Assembly: GCF_000511355.1 (NCBI RefSeq)
Contig: NC_023135.1
Location: 3,834,838 to 3,898,837 of the forward strand
Length of the DNA: 64,000 nucleotides
Direction of reading: 5' to 3'
Origin: Leisingera methylohalidivorans DSM 14336
GTDB lineage: Bacteria; Pseudomonadota; Alphaproteobacteria; Rhodobacterales; Rhodobacteraceae
The notes beneath the pieces are model-generated. The model had not been told where the DNA came from, did not search any database, and saw only the letters and a program-made list of their open reading frames with translations. Of the stretch, positions 35,855 through 44,582 are shown one piece after another. The stretch's first letter is position 1. Each line of letters starts with the position of its first letter. The translations under genes and the position numbers were made by a program.

Positions 35855-36862
35855 ATGCTGAAGAAAGCCTTGCACCGGATCGCTTTGGGTGCCGAACGTT
35901 TGCTGGACCGCGTTCCGCCGCGGCGAAATCGCAGCGGCGCGGATTTGGTAATTGACCCGCACATCGGCTACAGCACCGCAGAGCACGTCATTGTGCGTGG
36001 CCGCGTCTTGAGAGGGCTGCGGGGCAGCACCGCGCGCCATGAGCAAGGTGTGTTGCGGAACGTCTGGCAAATGGTTTCGTTGTTTCTCACCGATGAGGTC
36101 GCCGGGGTCACCGTGGCCCACGGCCGCGCCACGGCTGTCACGGACGATGAAGGCTATTTTCAGCTTTTGCTCCCGGTCGGGCGGCCGCCCGGCTGGCATG
36201 ATATCAAGGTAACGATCGCCAATGGCGGGACCGCCTCAGCCTGCCCGGTGTTTGTGCCCCGCCCGGACGCTCGCTTCCTGGTCATCTCCGATATCGACGA
36301 CACCGTGCTGCACACATCCGCGTATTCGTTGCTGCGAAACCTCTGGACGACCTTCAGCGGAAACGCTCTGACGCGGCGCATCTACCCGGATTCCGCTGCC
36401 CTGCTACAAAGCCTCTCGGAGAATGGCCGCAATCCGGTGTTTTACGTCAGCTCCTCACCCTGGAATATGCATGGCTTTCTCACGCAGGTATTCAGCCAGG
36501 CCGGGCTGGTCCGCGGCCCGATGTTCCTGCGGGACCTGGGGCTGAGCGAAACCCAGTTCATTTCTGCCGGTCACGGCAGCCACAAGGGGAGCAGCGTCGA
36601 CGCGCTTCTCAAGGCGCATCCGACGCTGCCCGCGGTGCTGGTCGGCGACACCGGGCAGAAGGATGCGTCCATCTATCGCGACGCCGTCCAACGCCATCCT
36701 GGCCGGGTCTCGGCCGTACTGCTAAAGGTACCGCAAAACGGCCTGGACGCAGACGACCGGCACGACCTGAAACAGCTGCGAGCCAGCGGTGTCCACGTCT
36801 TTCCGGCCTCTAGCTTCGAGGGTGCAGTGCAGCAACTAAACCTTTGGCTGCCTCCCCCCTGA
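35855..36862 (+). CDS. App1-like phosphatidate phosphatase-family protein (DUF2183)
   Basis: 335 residues. The N-terminal domain (about 30-135) is a beta-rich module (HVIVRGRVLRGLRGS, VAHGRATAVTDDEGYFQLLL). The catalytic domain has the HAD-type motif ARFLVISDIDDTVLHTSAYS (D-x-D-D-T near residue 150), NPVFYVSSSPWNMHGFL, and SAGHGSHKGSSVDAL followed by VLVGDTGQKDASIYRDAV. These are the DUF2183/App1 (PF09949) signatures. Yeast App1 dephosphorylates phosphatidate; bacterial members are poorly studied. It stands alone in the plus direction, convergent with the four-gene operon that ends at 37421. Confidence 0.88.
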   Translation: MLKKALHRIALGAERLLDRVPPRRNRSGADLVIDPHIGYSTAEHVIVRGRVLRGLRGSTARHEQGVLRNVWQMVSLFLTDEVAGVTVAHGRATAVTDDEGYFQLLLPVGRPPGWHDIKVTIANGGTASACPVFVPRPDARFLVISDIDDTVLHTSAYSLLRNLWTTFSGNALTRRIYPDSAALLQSLSENGRNPVFYVSSSPWNMHGFLTQVFSQAGLVRGPMFLRDLGLSETQFISAGHGSHKGSSVDALLKAHPTLPAVLVGDTGQKDASIYRDAVQRHPGRVSAVLLKVPQNGLDADDRHDLKQLRASGVHVFPASSFEGAVQQLNLWLPPP

Positions 36863-37420
36863 AGACTGGATCGTGTAGATCTGGAGTTTTTCGCTATGTT
36901 TCCCGGACTGGGAGATGAGCGAGATCACATGACTGTTTCCTCCCGACCCGCCCAAAAAGCTTTTTAATGAACGCTCTTTGCGACCTTAGGTCGAGAGGGC
37001 CGTCGGCAGCGCGCGGCAGATCGGCTCAACTCCGACCACCTCCCGGACTTCGTCAGAGGAGGCAGGCATTTGCGGAACGGGCGGTCGAGCCTCGCCTGGG
37101 CTAAATAAGCGCTAGCCTTCTCTAGGATCTCGTTCGTCGTCGGTGCAGACCGTAGCGCCCTTGTTTCGGGCCGTGGAACAGCCAAGGCTGCGCGTCGCTG
37201 GAAAACCACACAAGGTTGTTATTACCGCAGTTGTTCGAAAACCCGTCACTATCGTCCACGAATTGTGCAAATCCGAGCGAAATTGGTCTTCTCAGAATGC
37301 GTGAGACATACAGTTGCTAAGAAACACGGGCCTATTCAAGAAGCTGACGTGCTGTCTGGTGTGATGAAGCCTGCACCAGACGCGCCTTGGGAGGCGTTGC
37401 CCCGCCTGTCAGGTGGTCAT
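36863..37420. other. Intergenic region between App1-like gene and the C45-type gene
   Basis: About 560 bases between convergent genes. I see no terminator with a T-tract and no gene. Open frames in the right half are shadows of the acyltransferase gene. Confidence 0.4.
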
Positions 37421-38419
37421 TTATGGACTCACCGCGAGTCGATTTTGATGGACAGGGTACTCGATTCCAAGGTGACCAGCTTCGAACTGGTCAAGTTCTT
37501 TCCGCCAGACCCGGCCCGGCCAGAGCAAATCCACAAAGCGTTCGGCGGGGTGATAGGCTGCGGTATAGAGAGTGCCGAAGCCCCTGTCGAAGGCGAGAGA
37601 ATACAGGGGTGGCTTCAGGAAGGCACCGACGAACTTCTCCTGTGGCTCCTCATGCAGTGTCAGCCGCTGAAGCAGAAAGCGCTCCCGCTCGACGGAGGCT
37701 GTCAGGCGCGCGTGACTGGTCCACTCGACGCGTTCCTGATGGTTCGTGGCAACGGACGCACGGGTAATGACGGTGGGGCGGTCCGGTGCGAGGTATGCGG
37801 TGAAAAAGCCCCGGCTGCGGTCCATCACTGTCACGTTGTAGCTCATGTGGCAGGGCACCCGCCGCAGCACCTCCTGAGCCTCAACGAGCGTGGTACAGAC
37901 CTGCAGAATGTACCTGAGGATGAGCGGCACGCCAAAGCCCTCCCCGACCGCGCGGCGCCCGCCGAAGGTCAGCGAGACGGTCAGCCCGGCATCGTTCATC
38001 CCGTCAAGCAGGCCGAACAGCCCGTCCGACGTGCCCATGACCTGACATCCGTTCCAGCCGGTCTTCAGGAACACCGCGTCGAAGGCCGCGGGGTTGTAGT
38101 CGTAGTTGCGTACCAAGAGTGGCTCTCGGCTAGGCCAGATGGCCTGGCTGCAACCGGCCAGATAGCGCGGCGGGCAATAAAAACTGAGGAAGCGGGATTC
38201 CATGTCGCCACCGCCCACCGCCGCGCAGAGCTGATCGTAAATCCCAACGAGCTCGGGCATGTGCGTCTTCAGCGCGCGCCTACATTCGGCATAGGTAGGG
38301 CGGCCACATAGGCCCTCGCTCGCCCACCAGTCCAGATAGGCGGTGCGGTACTCGGAAAAGAGCCGGGCGAGCACCTGTCCCGGCTCGTTTTCCTGAAGGG
38401 CACGGAACGTGAGTTTCAT
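37421..38419 (-). CDS. C45-type Ntn-hydrolase acyltransferase/amidohydrolase
   Basis: 332 residues. A Gly-Cys in YLAGCSQAIWPSREPLLVRN (about residue 90) fits the self-cleavage site of the C45 family (acyl-CoA:6-aminopenicillanate acyltransferase-like): the peptide would be cut before Cys to make the N-terminal nucleophile. The family's RN.DY block follows at once (LLVRNYDYNP), then GLLDGMNDAGLTVSLTFGGR, SYNVTVMDRSRGFF and VATNHQERVEW (Asn of the active site). The enzyme would form or break an amide. It starts 5 bases after the ATP-grasp stop with TAGGGGAA, so the two are coupled. Last gene of the four-gene operon. Substrate unknown. Confidence 0.82.
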   Translation of the reverse strand: MKLTFRALQENEPGQVLARLFSEYRTAYLDWWASEGLCGRPTYAECRRALKTHMPELVGIYDQLCAAVGGGDMESRFLSFYCPPRYLAGCSQAIWPSREPLLVRNYDYNPAAFDAVFLKTGWNGCQVMGTSDGLFGLLDGMNDAGLTVSLTFGGRRAVGEGFGVPLILRYILQVCTTLVEAQEVLRRVPCHMSYNVTVMDRSRGFFTAYLAPDRPTVITRASVATNHQERVEWTSHARLTASVERERFLLQRLTLHEEPQEKFVGAFLKPPLYSLAFDRGFGTLYTAAYHPAERFVDLLWPGRVWRKELDQFEAGHLGIEYPVHQNRLAVSP

Positions 38420-38424
38420 TTCCC

Positions 38425-39876
38425 CTACATAATCTTGAATGCCGGATCTTCAAAGGCCTCGGCAGAAGGAAGCGGGCTCGCGGCATAGGCGGACTTAATT
38501 CCGTCGATCCAGCGCTTGGACTTTTCGGTCAACTGGAAGCCCTTGGTCATCGACCGGCCGCGGGTGACCAGAATGCCAAGGTCGGCACCTTCGTAGCGGT
38601 AGTCGCCGACGTTGGAGATGCGCAGAAAGAACGCCTCGTCCTCGCTCTCGACCGCTCGGCGGTGGTAGTCAAACCGGTCAAACACCACCTGGCCATCCGG
38701 CTGCATCCGGTAGATGCCGGATTGCGGTGCCGAAGTCACGATGTCGACGGTGTCGTCGGTGTGTTTGATGACCATCTGCGACCAGGAGTCGATCATGTTT
38801 GGGTCGGCCCAGCGGTCGTTCAGTTCCCCAACGTCCAACTTGAACGGCTTTTTCGAGAACTCCAGCAAATGGAACAGGAAAAGGGGCGCGTCAGCATGGG
38901 CAAAGGCTGCGTGGTTGGTCATCGATGACGCTCCGGTGATGCGCGGGTTCAGCTCGCCCAGCCAGATCTCTCCGGTTTTCTTGTCGATCAGGAAGTCCAA
39001 CTCGAAATAGCCGCGGTAGCCTTCCTTGCGCAGCTGTTCGCCGAACTTGAAGGTCAGCTCCCGCGCCCGTTCGCGGGTCTTGGGCGGGAAGGCAGTAGCG
39101 AAAATCTCGTTGCCGCACCAGCCGCCGCGGTAAGGGGTCAGCTCGTTGAAGCCGACAAGCTCGGTCATCAGCGGCCCGACGATGGTGCCTTGGGAGGTGG
39201 CGCAAGCCTCAATCGCGGAGCCGCGGCAATCGATCCGCTTCATGATCTTGATCTCGCCCTCGCCGACGATCTCGTGCTCGTGCTTGCGAAAATCGGCCTC
39301 GGACTTGACGAAGAACGTCGTGTGGCCGGAATCTCCGAAGGCGCTTTGCAGCACCAGATCATTGCCGAGGTCCGCCTTCTGGCAAATTTCTTTTAGGTGC
39401 TTGTAGCTTTCCACTTCGGACAGCGTGTTTGGCACCGAGGGCACGCCCGCCTTGTTGCCGACGCGGACGGTTTCGATCTTGTTGTCCATCCTGGTGCGCA
39501 GTTCTGCCTTGGGGAACCACAGTTCACCGCCGAGTTCCTCAACCAGTTCCTCGGTCTTTTCATCGAACATCAGAAACACGAACTTCGGCTTGCCGCCGCG
39601 CGCCTTGATGTAGTCCCGCACCTCCTTGTGCTGCAGCAGGTAGTTGTTGATGTCCTCGATCGACTGGAACTCGTCATGCGGCAGTTCGGACGGCACCAGC
39701 ACGTTCGGGTGGCGGCCGTCGAAGCAGTCCATGTAGCAGATGTACTTGAAGTTCTTCACCCATTCATCAAGCCCAAGAAGGTTAAAGTTCGTCGCTGAAA
39801 CAAAATAGACCGGGTCCGCATTGGTGTGGAAATAGCGGCGGATCTCCGAGAGGTTTTTCAGAACTTTCTTCGGCAT
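38425..39876 (-). CDS. ATP-grasp ligase, biotin-carboxylase-like
   Basis: 483 residues; ATG after GGGGAGAAGATAT. An N-terminal domain (LSEIRRYFHTNADPVYFVSA, NFNLLGLDEWVKNFKYICYM) precedes the ATP-grasp fold: DNKIETVRVGNKAGVPSVPN, LQSAFGDSGHTTFFVKSEAD (flexible glycine loop), GYFELDFLIDKKTGEIWLGE and GELNPRITGASSMTNHAAF (Mg2+-binding Glu/Asn). Enzymes with this fold activate a carboxylate with ATP and join it to an amine. It has no biotin-carboxyl-carrier partner, so a free amino-acid ligase role is more likely than carboxylation (inference). It is the third gene of the operon. Confidence 0.85.
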   Translation of the reverse strand: MPKKVLKNLSEIRRYFHTNADPVYFVSATNFNLLGLDEWVKNFKYICYMDCFDGRHPNVLVPSELPHDEFQSIEDINNYLLQHKEVRDYIKARGGKPKFVFLMFDEKTEELVEELGGELWFPKAELRTRMDNKIETVRVGNKAGVPSVPNTLSEVESYKHLKEICQKADLGNDLVLQSAFGDSGHTTFFVKSEADFRKHEHEIVGEGEIKIMKRIDCRGSAIEACATSQGTIVGPLMTELVGFNELTPYRGGWCGNEIFATAFPPKTRERARELTFKFGEQLRKEGYRGYFELDFLIDKKTGEIWLGELNPRITGASSMTNHAAFAHADAPLFLFHLLEFSKKPFKLDVGELNDRWADPNMIDSWSQMVIKHTDDTVDIVTSAPQSGIYRMQPDGQVVFDRFDYHRRAVESEDEAFFLRISNVGDYRYEGADLGILVTRGRSMTKGFQLTEKSKRWIDGIKSAYAASPLPSAEAFEDPAFKIM

Positions 39877-39897
39877 ATATCTTCTCCCCTGTGAAAT

Positions 39898-42639
39898 TTA
39901 TTTTTGGACGGACTGCAAAGCCTCTTTGGTGAAAACACGCAGTCCCAGATCCTCGCGGTACCCGTGGATCTCGCTGACATCGAGCGCCCGCATGAAGGAC
40001 ATTATTTCCGGACTGATGACCTGCCCGGGCACCAGGATAGGAAAGCCGGGCGGGTAGGGAATGATGAAGCTTGTTGAGACCAGCTCCTCACCCGCCTCCA
40101 GCCGCTGCATCAGTGCGTCATCGGCAGGGATGTAGTCGCAGTAGTCCTCGTTGTAGGCAAGGAAGAACGCGGTGCGGATGTCGCCCTCTGGCGTCTCCGC
40201 GCCCGCCCGGAAGGCATCGTGGAACCGGCTGAAATCGGGAAGCGGCGGCACATGTTCGATCAGCGCCGACACCCTGTTATCAAAGGATCGGCGCTCCATT
40301 TTGGAGGCGTCGTCCAAAAGTTCGTCCAATTCGTTGGCAATCTCCACCAGCACTTCGATCAGATAGGCGACTGAGGACCTGGTGGTGCCGATGTTGGTCA
40401 TGAACAAAACGGTATTGCGGGATGTCTTGTTGATCTGGATCCCGTATTTGTCCATCAGGATCTTGGTCTTGAAGGTGTCGCCGTCCCAGCCGGTGCCGCC
40501 CACCGCGAGGGTAACGCGGGTCGGGTCCAGAACGAACTCGTCCTCCCGCCACATGTGCCAGGTATCCGCCCAGCCGTGATCCGGGTCGTAATAGGCGTCG
40601 ACCCCGCTTTCGCGAAACGGCTCGGGGATCATGTCGCCGGCGGTCAGGACGCGGAAGTACTTCTGCAAAAGCGGGTTGTCGGAAATGGCCCGACGGATCG
40701 ACATCGCGCTTTCGATCTGCTTTTGCACAAATTCGAACCCCTCCAGTTCCACCTGGCGCCGCCCGACGTCGAGCGAGGCGATGATCTGGTAGTTGGGCGA
40801 GGTCGAGGTGTGCGTCATGTAGGCTTCGTGGAAGGCCTGTTCGACCTCGCCTTTGAAGTCCTGGTCGTTGACGTGGATCATTGAGCCCTGGCGCAGCGAC
40901 GTCAGGGTTTTGTGGGTCGACTGGGTGGCATAGGCGCGCACCCGTGCGTCCGGAGGCGGCACTAGCCGCGTATCCAGCCACTTGGCCTCATCCGCGTCTT
41001 TCAGCGCCTCCTGCTGTGCCTCCCACGCGGCTTTGGCTTCCGGGGTGCGCAGTGTCTGCCGCAGCGTGTTGGCGACCCCCATGGCCGTGCGCTGCCGGTA
41101 GGTTGGGTCAAAGCGCGCGAACGCGAACCAGGCCTCGTCCCACAGAAAGATCAGGTCTTTCTTGATCGCGAGACACTCCTCCATCACCCGCTGCACGTTG
41201 TAGACGATGCCATCGAAGGTGCAGTTGGTCAGCAGCACCATGCGGACCCGGTCCAGCTTGCCGGCCGCCAAGAGCTGCAACAGGGTGTGCTTGATTTCGC
41301 GCAGGGGCACCGCGCCATACATCGAGTGCTCGTGCAGCGGGTAGCTGTCCATGTAGACGACGCTCGCGCCCGCCAGCACCATCCCGTAGTGGTGCGACTT
41401 GTGGCAATCGCGGTCGACCAGAACGATATCGCCGGGCCGCACCACCGATTGCACCACGATCTTGTTGCAGGTCGAGGTTCCGTTGGTGGCAAAGAACGTG
41501 TGTTTCGCCCCGAACGCCCGCGCCGCCATGTCCTGCGCTTCCTTAATGGGCCCGCGCGGCTCCAGCAGACTGTCGAGCCCGCCGGAGGTGGCTGAGGTTT
41601 CGGCCAGAAAGATGTTGGAGCCGTAAAACGCCCCCATGTCCTGGATCCAGTGCGAGCGGCTGATCGACTTGCCGCGGCTGATCGGCATTGCGTGAAAAAC
41701 GCCCGTCGGCTGTTTCGAATATTCCTTCAAGGCTGTGAAAAACGGTGACTTGTACCGCCGGTCGACGCCCCGGAGGACATTGAGATGCAGCTCCTGGAAA
41801 TCTTCCTGGTTGTAAAACACGCGGCGGCAGCGGCCCAGGTCCAGGCCGGCGATCTCCTCGGCCGAGCGGTCGGTGACCAGATAGGCGTCCAGCTCCGGCC
41901 GGATCTTTTCGATCAGTCGACAGGATACCGGCCCGTATTCATGCGGCTCGATCGCATCGACCTCTTCCGCTTCACTCACGCGGGTCAGGTACTGGCTGAG
42001 GATCGGCAGCTCGATCTTGGATTTCAGCGAAAGCCCGGGGCGCACCACCACGGCCTGCACATTGTAATTGAACAGCACGCCAATCAGCGCATCCTCCAGC
42101 GAGGGCACGATGACGGGTTCGTAAATGAACGGATCCTCGACGCGGCGCATCCTCAGCAGGTTCTGCCGCAAAAACCGTTCCTGCGATTCCGACACATCAT
42201 CGACAATCAGAACCTCGAAATAGGGTCGCCCCAGGGCGCGGGCCTCTGGCGCAAGCGAGGCTTCGTCTTCGTAATCCTCGTTGTCGATTTCGTCGGACGA
42301 CAGCGGAATCGACCGCCGTCGGTAGGCGCCCGATGTCAACGCCCGTGCGATGCGTCGGACCGCGGTGGAAAGATCGCCGGTATTGCCCAGCTGCAACAGT
42401 CGCCGCAGGTGCTCGAAGGCATGGATGCCGGGAAACGCCCAGTACCGTTCGATCGGGGCCAGCACCTCGAAGAGATGCTCGGCTGTGGTCATCAGCTTCT
42501 TGCCTTGCCGGCTGTCAGCGCGGTGCCGCGAGAGACCTTCAGCGGCCTCCCGCAATGCGCTCCAACGGTCAGCGCGCAGCTGTGTCGCGCTGTAATAGTC
42601 TCGGATCGATGGGAATTTCTTCTTCAATTGCAAGTTCAA
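39898..42639 (-). CDS. PLP-dependent Orn/Lys/Arg decarboxylase
   Basis: 913 residues, larger than E. coli SpeC, LdcC or AdiA (~710-755). The first ~300 include a receiver-like wing domain (YFEVLIVDDVSESQERFLRQ) and an extra N-terminal region. The PLP domain has DMAARAFGAKHTFFATNGTS, VLVDRDCHKSHHYGMVLAGA, FLWDEAWFAFARF (Asp for the pyridine N) and YATQSTHKTLTSLRQGSMIH with the Schiff-base Lys in S-T-H-K. The C-terminal domain ends near DYIPADDALMQRLEAGEELV. Whether it takes ornithine, lysine or arginine is not evident. The start is probably TTG 42639 with GGGGGGCAGG upstream. Second gene of the operon. Confidence 0.88.
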   Translation of the reverse strand: MNLQLKKKFPSIRDYYSATQLRADRWSALREAAEGLSRHRADSRQGKKLMTTAEHLFEVLAPIERYWAFPGIHAFEHLRRLLQLGNTGDLSTAVRRIARALTSGAYRRRSIPLSSDEIDNEDYEDEASLAPEARALGRPYFEVLIVDDVSESQERFLRQNLLRMRRVEDPFIYEPVIVPSLEDALIGVLFNYNVQAVVVRPGLSLKSKIELPILSQYLTRVSEAEEVDAIEPHEYGPVSCRLIEKIRPELDAYLVTDRSAEEIAGLDLGRCRRVFYNQEDFQELHLNVLRGVDRRYKSPFFTALKEYSKQPTGVFHAMPISRGKSISRSHWIQDMGAFYGSNIFLAETSATSGGLDSLLEPRGPIKEAQDMAARAFGAKHTFFATNGTSTCNKIVVQSVVRPGDIVLVDRDCHKSHHYGMVLAGASVVYMDSYPLHEHSMYGAVPLREIKHTLLQLLAAGKLDRVRMVLLTNCTFDGIVYNVQRVMEECLAIKKDLIFLWDEAWFAFARFDPTYRQRTAMGVANTLRQTLRTPEAKAAWEAQQEALKDADEAKWLDTRLVPPPDARVRAYATQSTHKTLTSLRQGSMIHVNDQDFKGEVEQAFHEAYMTHTSTSPNYQIIASLDVGRRQVELEGFEFVQKQIESAMSIRRAISDNPLLQKYFRVLTAGDMIPEPFRESGVDAYYDPDHGWADTWHMWREDEFVLDPTRVTLAVGGTGWDGDTFKTKILMDKYGIQINKTSRNTVLFMTNIGTTRSSVAYLIEVLVEIANELDELLDDASKMERRSFDNRVSALIEHVPPLPDFSRFHDAFRAGAETPEGDIRTAFFLAYNEDYCDYIPADDALMQRLEAGEELVSTSFIIPYPPGFPILVPGQVISPEIMSFMRALDVSEIHGYREDLGLRVFTKEALQSVQK

Positions 42640-42690
42640 TACCTGCCCCCCTTTCTGACGCGTCCGGACCAGAGCCGCTATCCGGTCCGA

Positions 42691-43659
42691 TTAACCTGAG
42701 CCCGCCTTTCCGGGAAAGGCAGTGTAGTAGTGCGGCGTGAGTATTGAGTGGTCGGCCTCTTCCAGCGAGGTTCTGGGATCCGGCGCCTGCAGCCCGCGCA
42801 GCGAGCCTTGCCCGGGTGTCTCCAGCGGGCCGAGCGTCTTGAGGTAGGCATCAGCACCGCTGGTGCGGTCGTAGACGGTGAATTCGGCCTCTCGGTCGCG
42901 GAAGCTCTTCAACACTTGACCCAGCCCCTTGAGGCCGGTTTCGCGCTGGCGCCGGACCTGGTCGAGGTCAATTTCGATTGGGAACATATCCTCCTGGCCT
43001 GCCGACTGATGCAGCACCGTGGCCGAGGGGTCGACGACGATGGAGCGGCCGACACCGCCGGCACCCAGCCCGTTCACGTCGATGACGTAACACTGGAACT
43101 GGGCCGCCGTCGCGCGGGCGATGGCCAGTTCCGCTTCCCGGTCGGTGGTGCCGGTCAGCACCGGATGCAACAGCACCTCCACCCCCTGGCTGGTCAGCTG
43201 GCGCGTGGTTTCCGGGAACCAGATGTCATAGCAGATCGACAGTCCGAAGCGGCCAACCTCGGGAACGTCGAACACGCAGAAGTCGGTGCCCGCCGATATT
43301 CCCGCCTCATAGGGGCGGAAGGGAAACATCTTGGAATACTTGGCGACGATCTCACCTGCCGGGTTGATCACGACCGAGCTGTTGAAGATCTGGCCGTCTT
43401 CGGTTTTTTCAAACATGGAGCCTGGGATCAGCCAGATGCCGAAGCGACGGGCATCCTCCTGAAACTGCTGCAAGGCATCGTTCGGGAACGGCAGTGCGAA
43501 GCGGTCCAGCGGCCCGAACGGCGCAAGTTCGGAAAACAGGACCATCTGCGTCCAGGGAAACCGGGCCATGAGAATTTCGATTCGGTGCCGCATGGCCTCG
43601 ACATTCGAGTGCAGCGCGGCGACATGCATTTGAACACCAGCAATTGCAAAAGGTGTCAT
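42691..43659 (-). CDS. Carbon-nitrogen hydrolase (nitrilase superfamily), amidase-like
   Basis: 322 residues from ATG 43659 (TTGGAG upstream; the frame is open to 43695). Catalytic triad of the superfamily: Glu in MVLFSELAPFG, Lys in VAKYSKMFPFRPYEAG, Cys in RFGLSICYDIWFPETTR. Overall resemblance is to N-carbamoylputrescine amidase and omega-amidase types, which act in polyamine and amino-acid metabolism; substrate is not proven. It is the first gene of the operon with the decarboxylase 51 bases downstream. Immediately upstream are IS30 and IS5 remnants, so its promoter must lie within ~100 bases of the start or in the relics. Confidence 0.86.
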   Translation of the reverse strand: MTPFAIAGVQMHVAALHSNVEAMRHRIEILMARFPWTQMVLFSELAPFGPLDRFALPFPNDALQQFQEDARRFGIWLIPGSMFEKTEDGQIFNSSVVINPAGEIVAKYSKMFPFRPYEAGISAGTDFCVFDVPEVGRFGLSICYDIWFPETTRQLTSQGVEVLLHPVLTGTTDREAELAIARATAAQFQCYVIDVNGLGAGGVGRSIVVDPSATVLHQSAGQEDMFPIEIDLDQVRRQRETGLKGLGQVLKSFRDREAEFTVYDRTSGADAYLKTLGPLETPGQGSLRGLQAPDPRTSLEEADHSILTPHYYTAFPGKAGSG

Positions 43660-43796
43660 ATTGGGTGGATCTCCAACTAACTGTGTTGCAGCCACTCTAT
43701 TGGCGCATCGCCGTCCTGGCTAGGGTCACGACACGTTGGTTCTCGTGGCAGGCCGGGATTCGCCCGTCAAATCTCCGCGGTGGCCGCTGTCATCGC

Positions 43797-44048
43797 CCCG
43801 CCTGAATGGTCTCGCGGCGCACGCGCATCGGCTGGCCTTCCAACCAAAGGCGGCCGACAATCTGCTCTGGTGCCCCCCCTTTCTTTCGACTGGGTGACCA
43901 CCGTGTTGAGCACCTCTTTAAATCGCACCAGCTTGTGGCGGCGCGCGCGTCTGGCAGCCGCAGCCCGTTGCGTAGTCACACAGTTGTAGCCGCGCAGATA
44001 CGGCAGATCACGGTCTTCGAAGCGATTTCGCTTGATCTCGCGGTAGGG
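43797..44048 (-). pseudogene. IS30-family transposase remnant
   Basis: In the minus strand one frame reads YREIKRNRFEDRDLPYLRGY, NCVTTQRAAAARRARRHKLV and RFKEVLNTVVTQSKE; a second frame continues APEQIVGRLWLEGQPMRVRR. This is the N-terminal helix-turn-helix region of an IS30-type transposase with a frameshift near 43870. Catalytic domain absent. Confidence 0.72.
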
Positions 44049-44055
44049 CCAGGAT

Positions 44056-44335
44056 TCAGAACCAGTAGATGACGGTTGGCGTGGGCTCGACGGCCGAGAG
44101 GAAGACTTTCGGATATCTGTTCTATCGGGTGGCCACGCGCCTCCAGTCCTTGAACCTGCTGAACATGATCTCGAGGCCGGTTCGCCGCTTGTAACGGCTC
44201 TTGTCGTACTTGAACTGCGTCTTCCGCTGCTTTCGGCCGGGGCTGCAGGCTCGTATCCCCTTGTCCTGCAACGCTTCTCTGAACCACTCAGCGTCATAGC
44301 CGCAATCCCCTAGCAGCCAATTGACGTTCGGCAGG
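44056..44335 (-). pseudogene. IS5-family transposase, C-terminal remnant
   Basis: Reads GDCGYDAEWFREALQDKGIR, then KQRKTQFKYDKSRYKRRTGL, EIMFSRFKDWRRVATR and, after an in-frame stop, YPKVFLSAVEPTPTVIYWF. This is the last third of an IS427-type IS5 transposase, including the DDE Glu. A stop interrupts it near 44126 and it has no N-terminal part. It abuts the IS30 remnant. Confidence 0.75.
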
Positions 44336-44384
44336 CCGCTGAACGGAAACGACCGTTACGTGGTGATTGCCGAATTGCAGAGGG

Positions 44385-44582
44385 TCATTCCGCGGCGGCG
44401 GTGTTTTCGGCGCTCGCTTTGCCGATCTCGAATTTTCGCCGTAGTTCCTCGAACTTCGCGCGCTCCTTTTTCTCGCGCTCCGCAGCCCGCTCGGCCTTGC
44501 GGGCTTCCGAGGCTTCAGACTTGGCCGCATCGTAGGCTTCCACGATGGCCTCAACTTCGGGAGGGCACTGCGGATGTTCCAT
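44385..44582 (-). CDS. Short charged coiled-coil protein, doubtful
   Basis: 65 residues: MEHPQCPPEVEAIVEAYDAA, then a long Glu/Lys/Arg helix (EREKKERAKFEELRRKFEIG). Composition is what a coiled coil looks like and unlike random frames. There is an AAGGA 15 bases upstream, too far for a normal site. It overlaps the opposite RTX-type start by 9 bases and follows insertion-sequence debris. It could be a remnant of a larger gene. Confidence 0.4.
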   Translation of the reverse strand: MEHPQCPPEVEAIVEAYDAAKSEASEARKAERAAEREKKERAKFEELRRKFEIGKASAENTAAAE

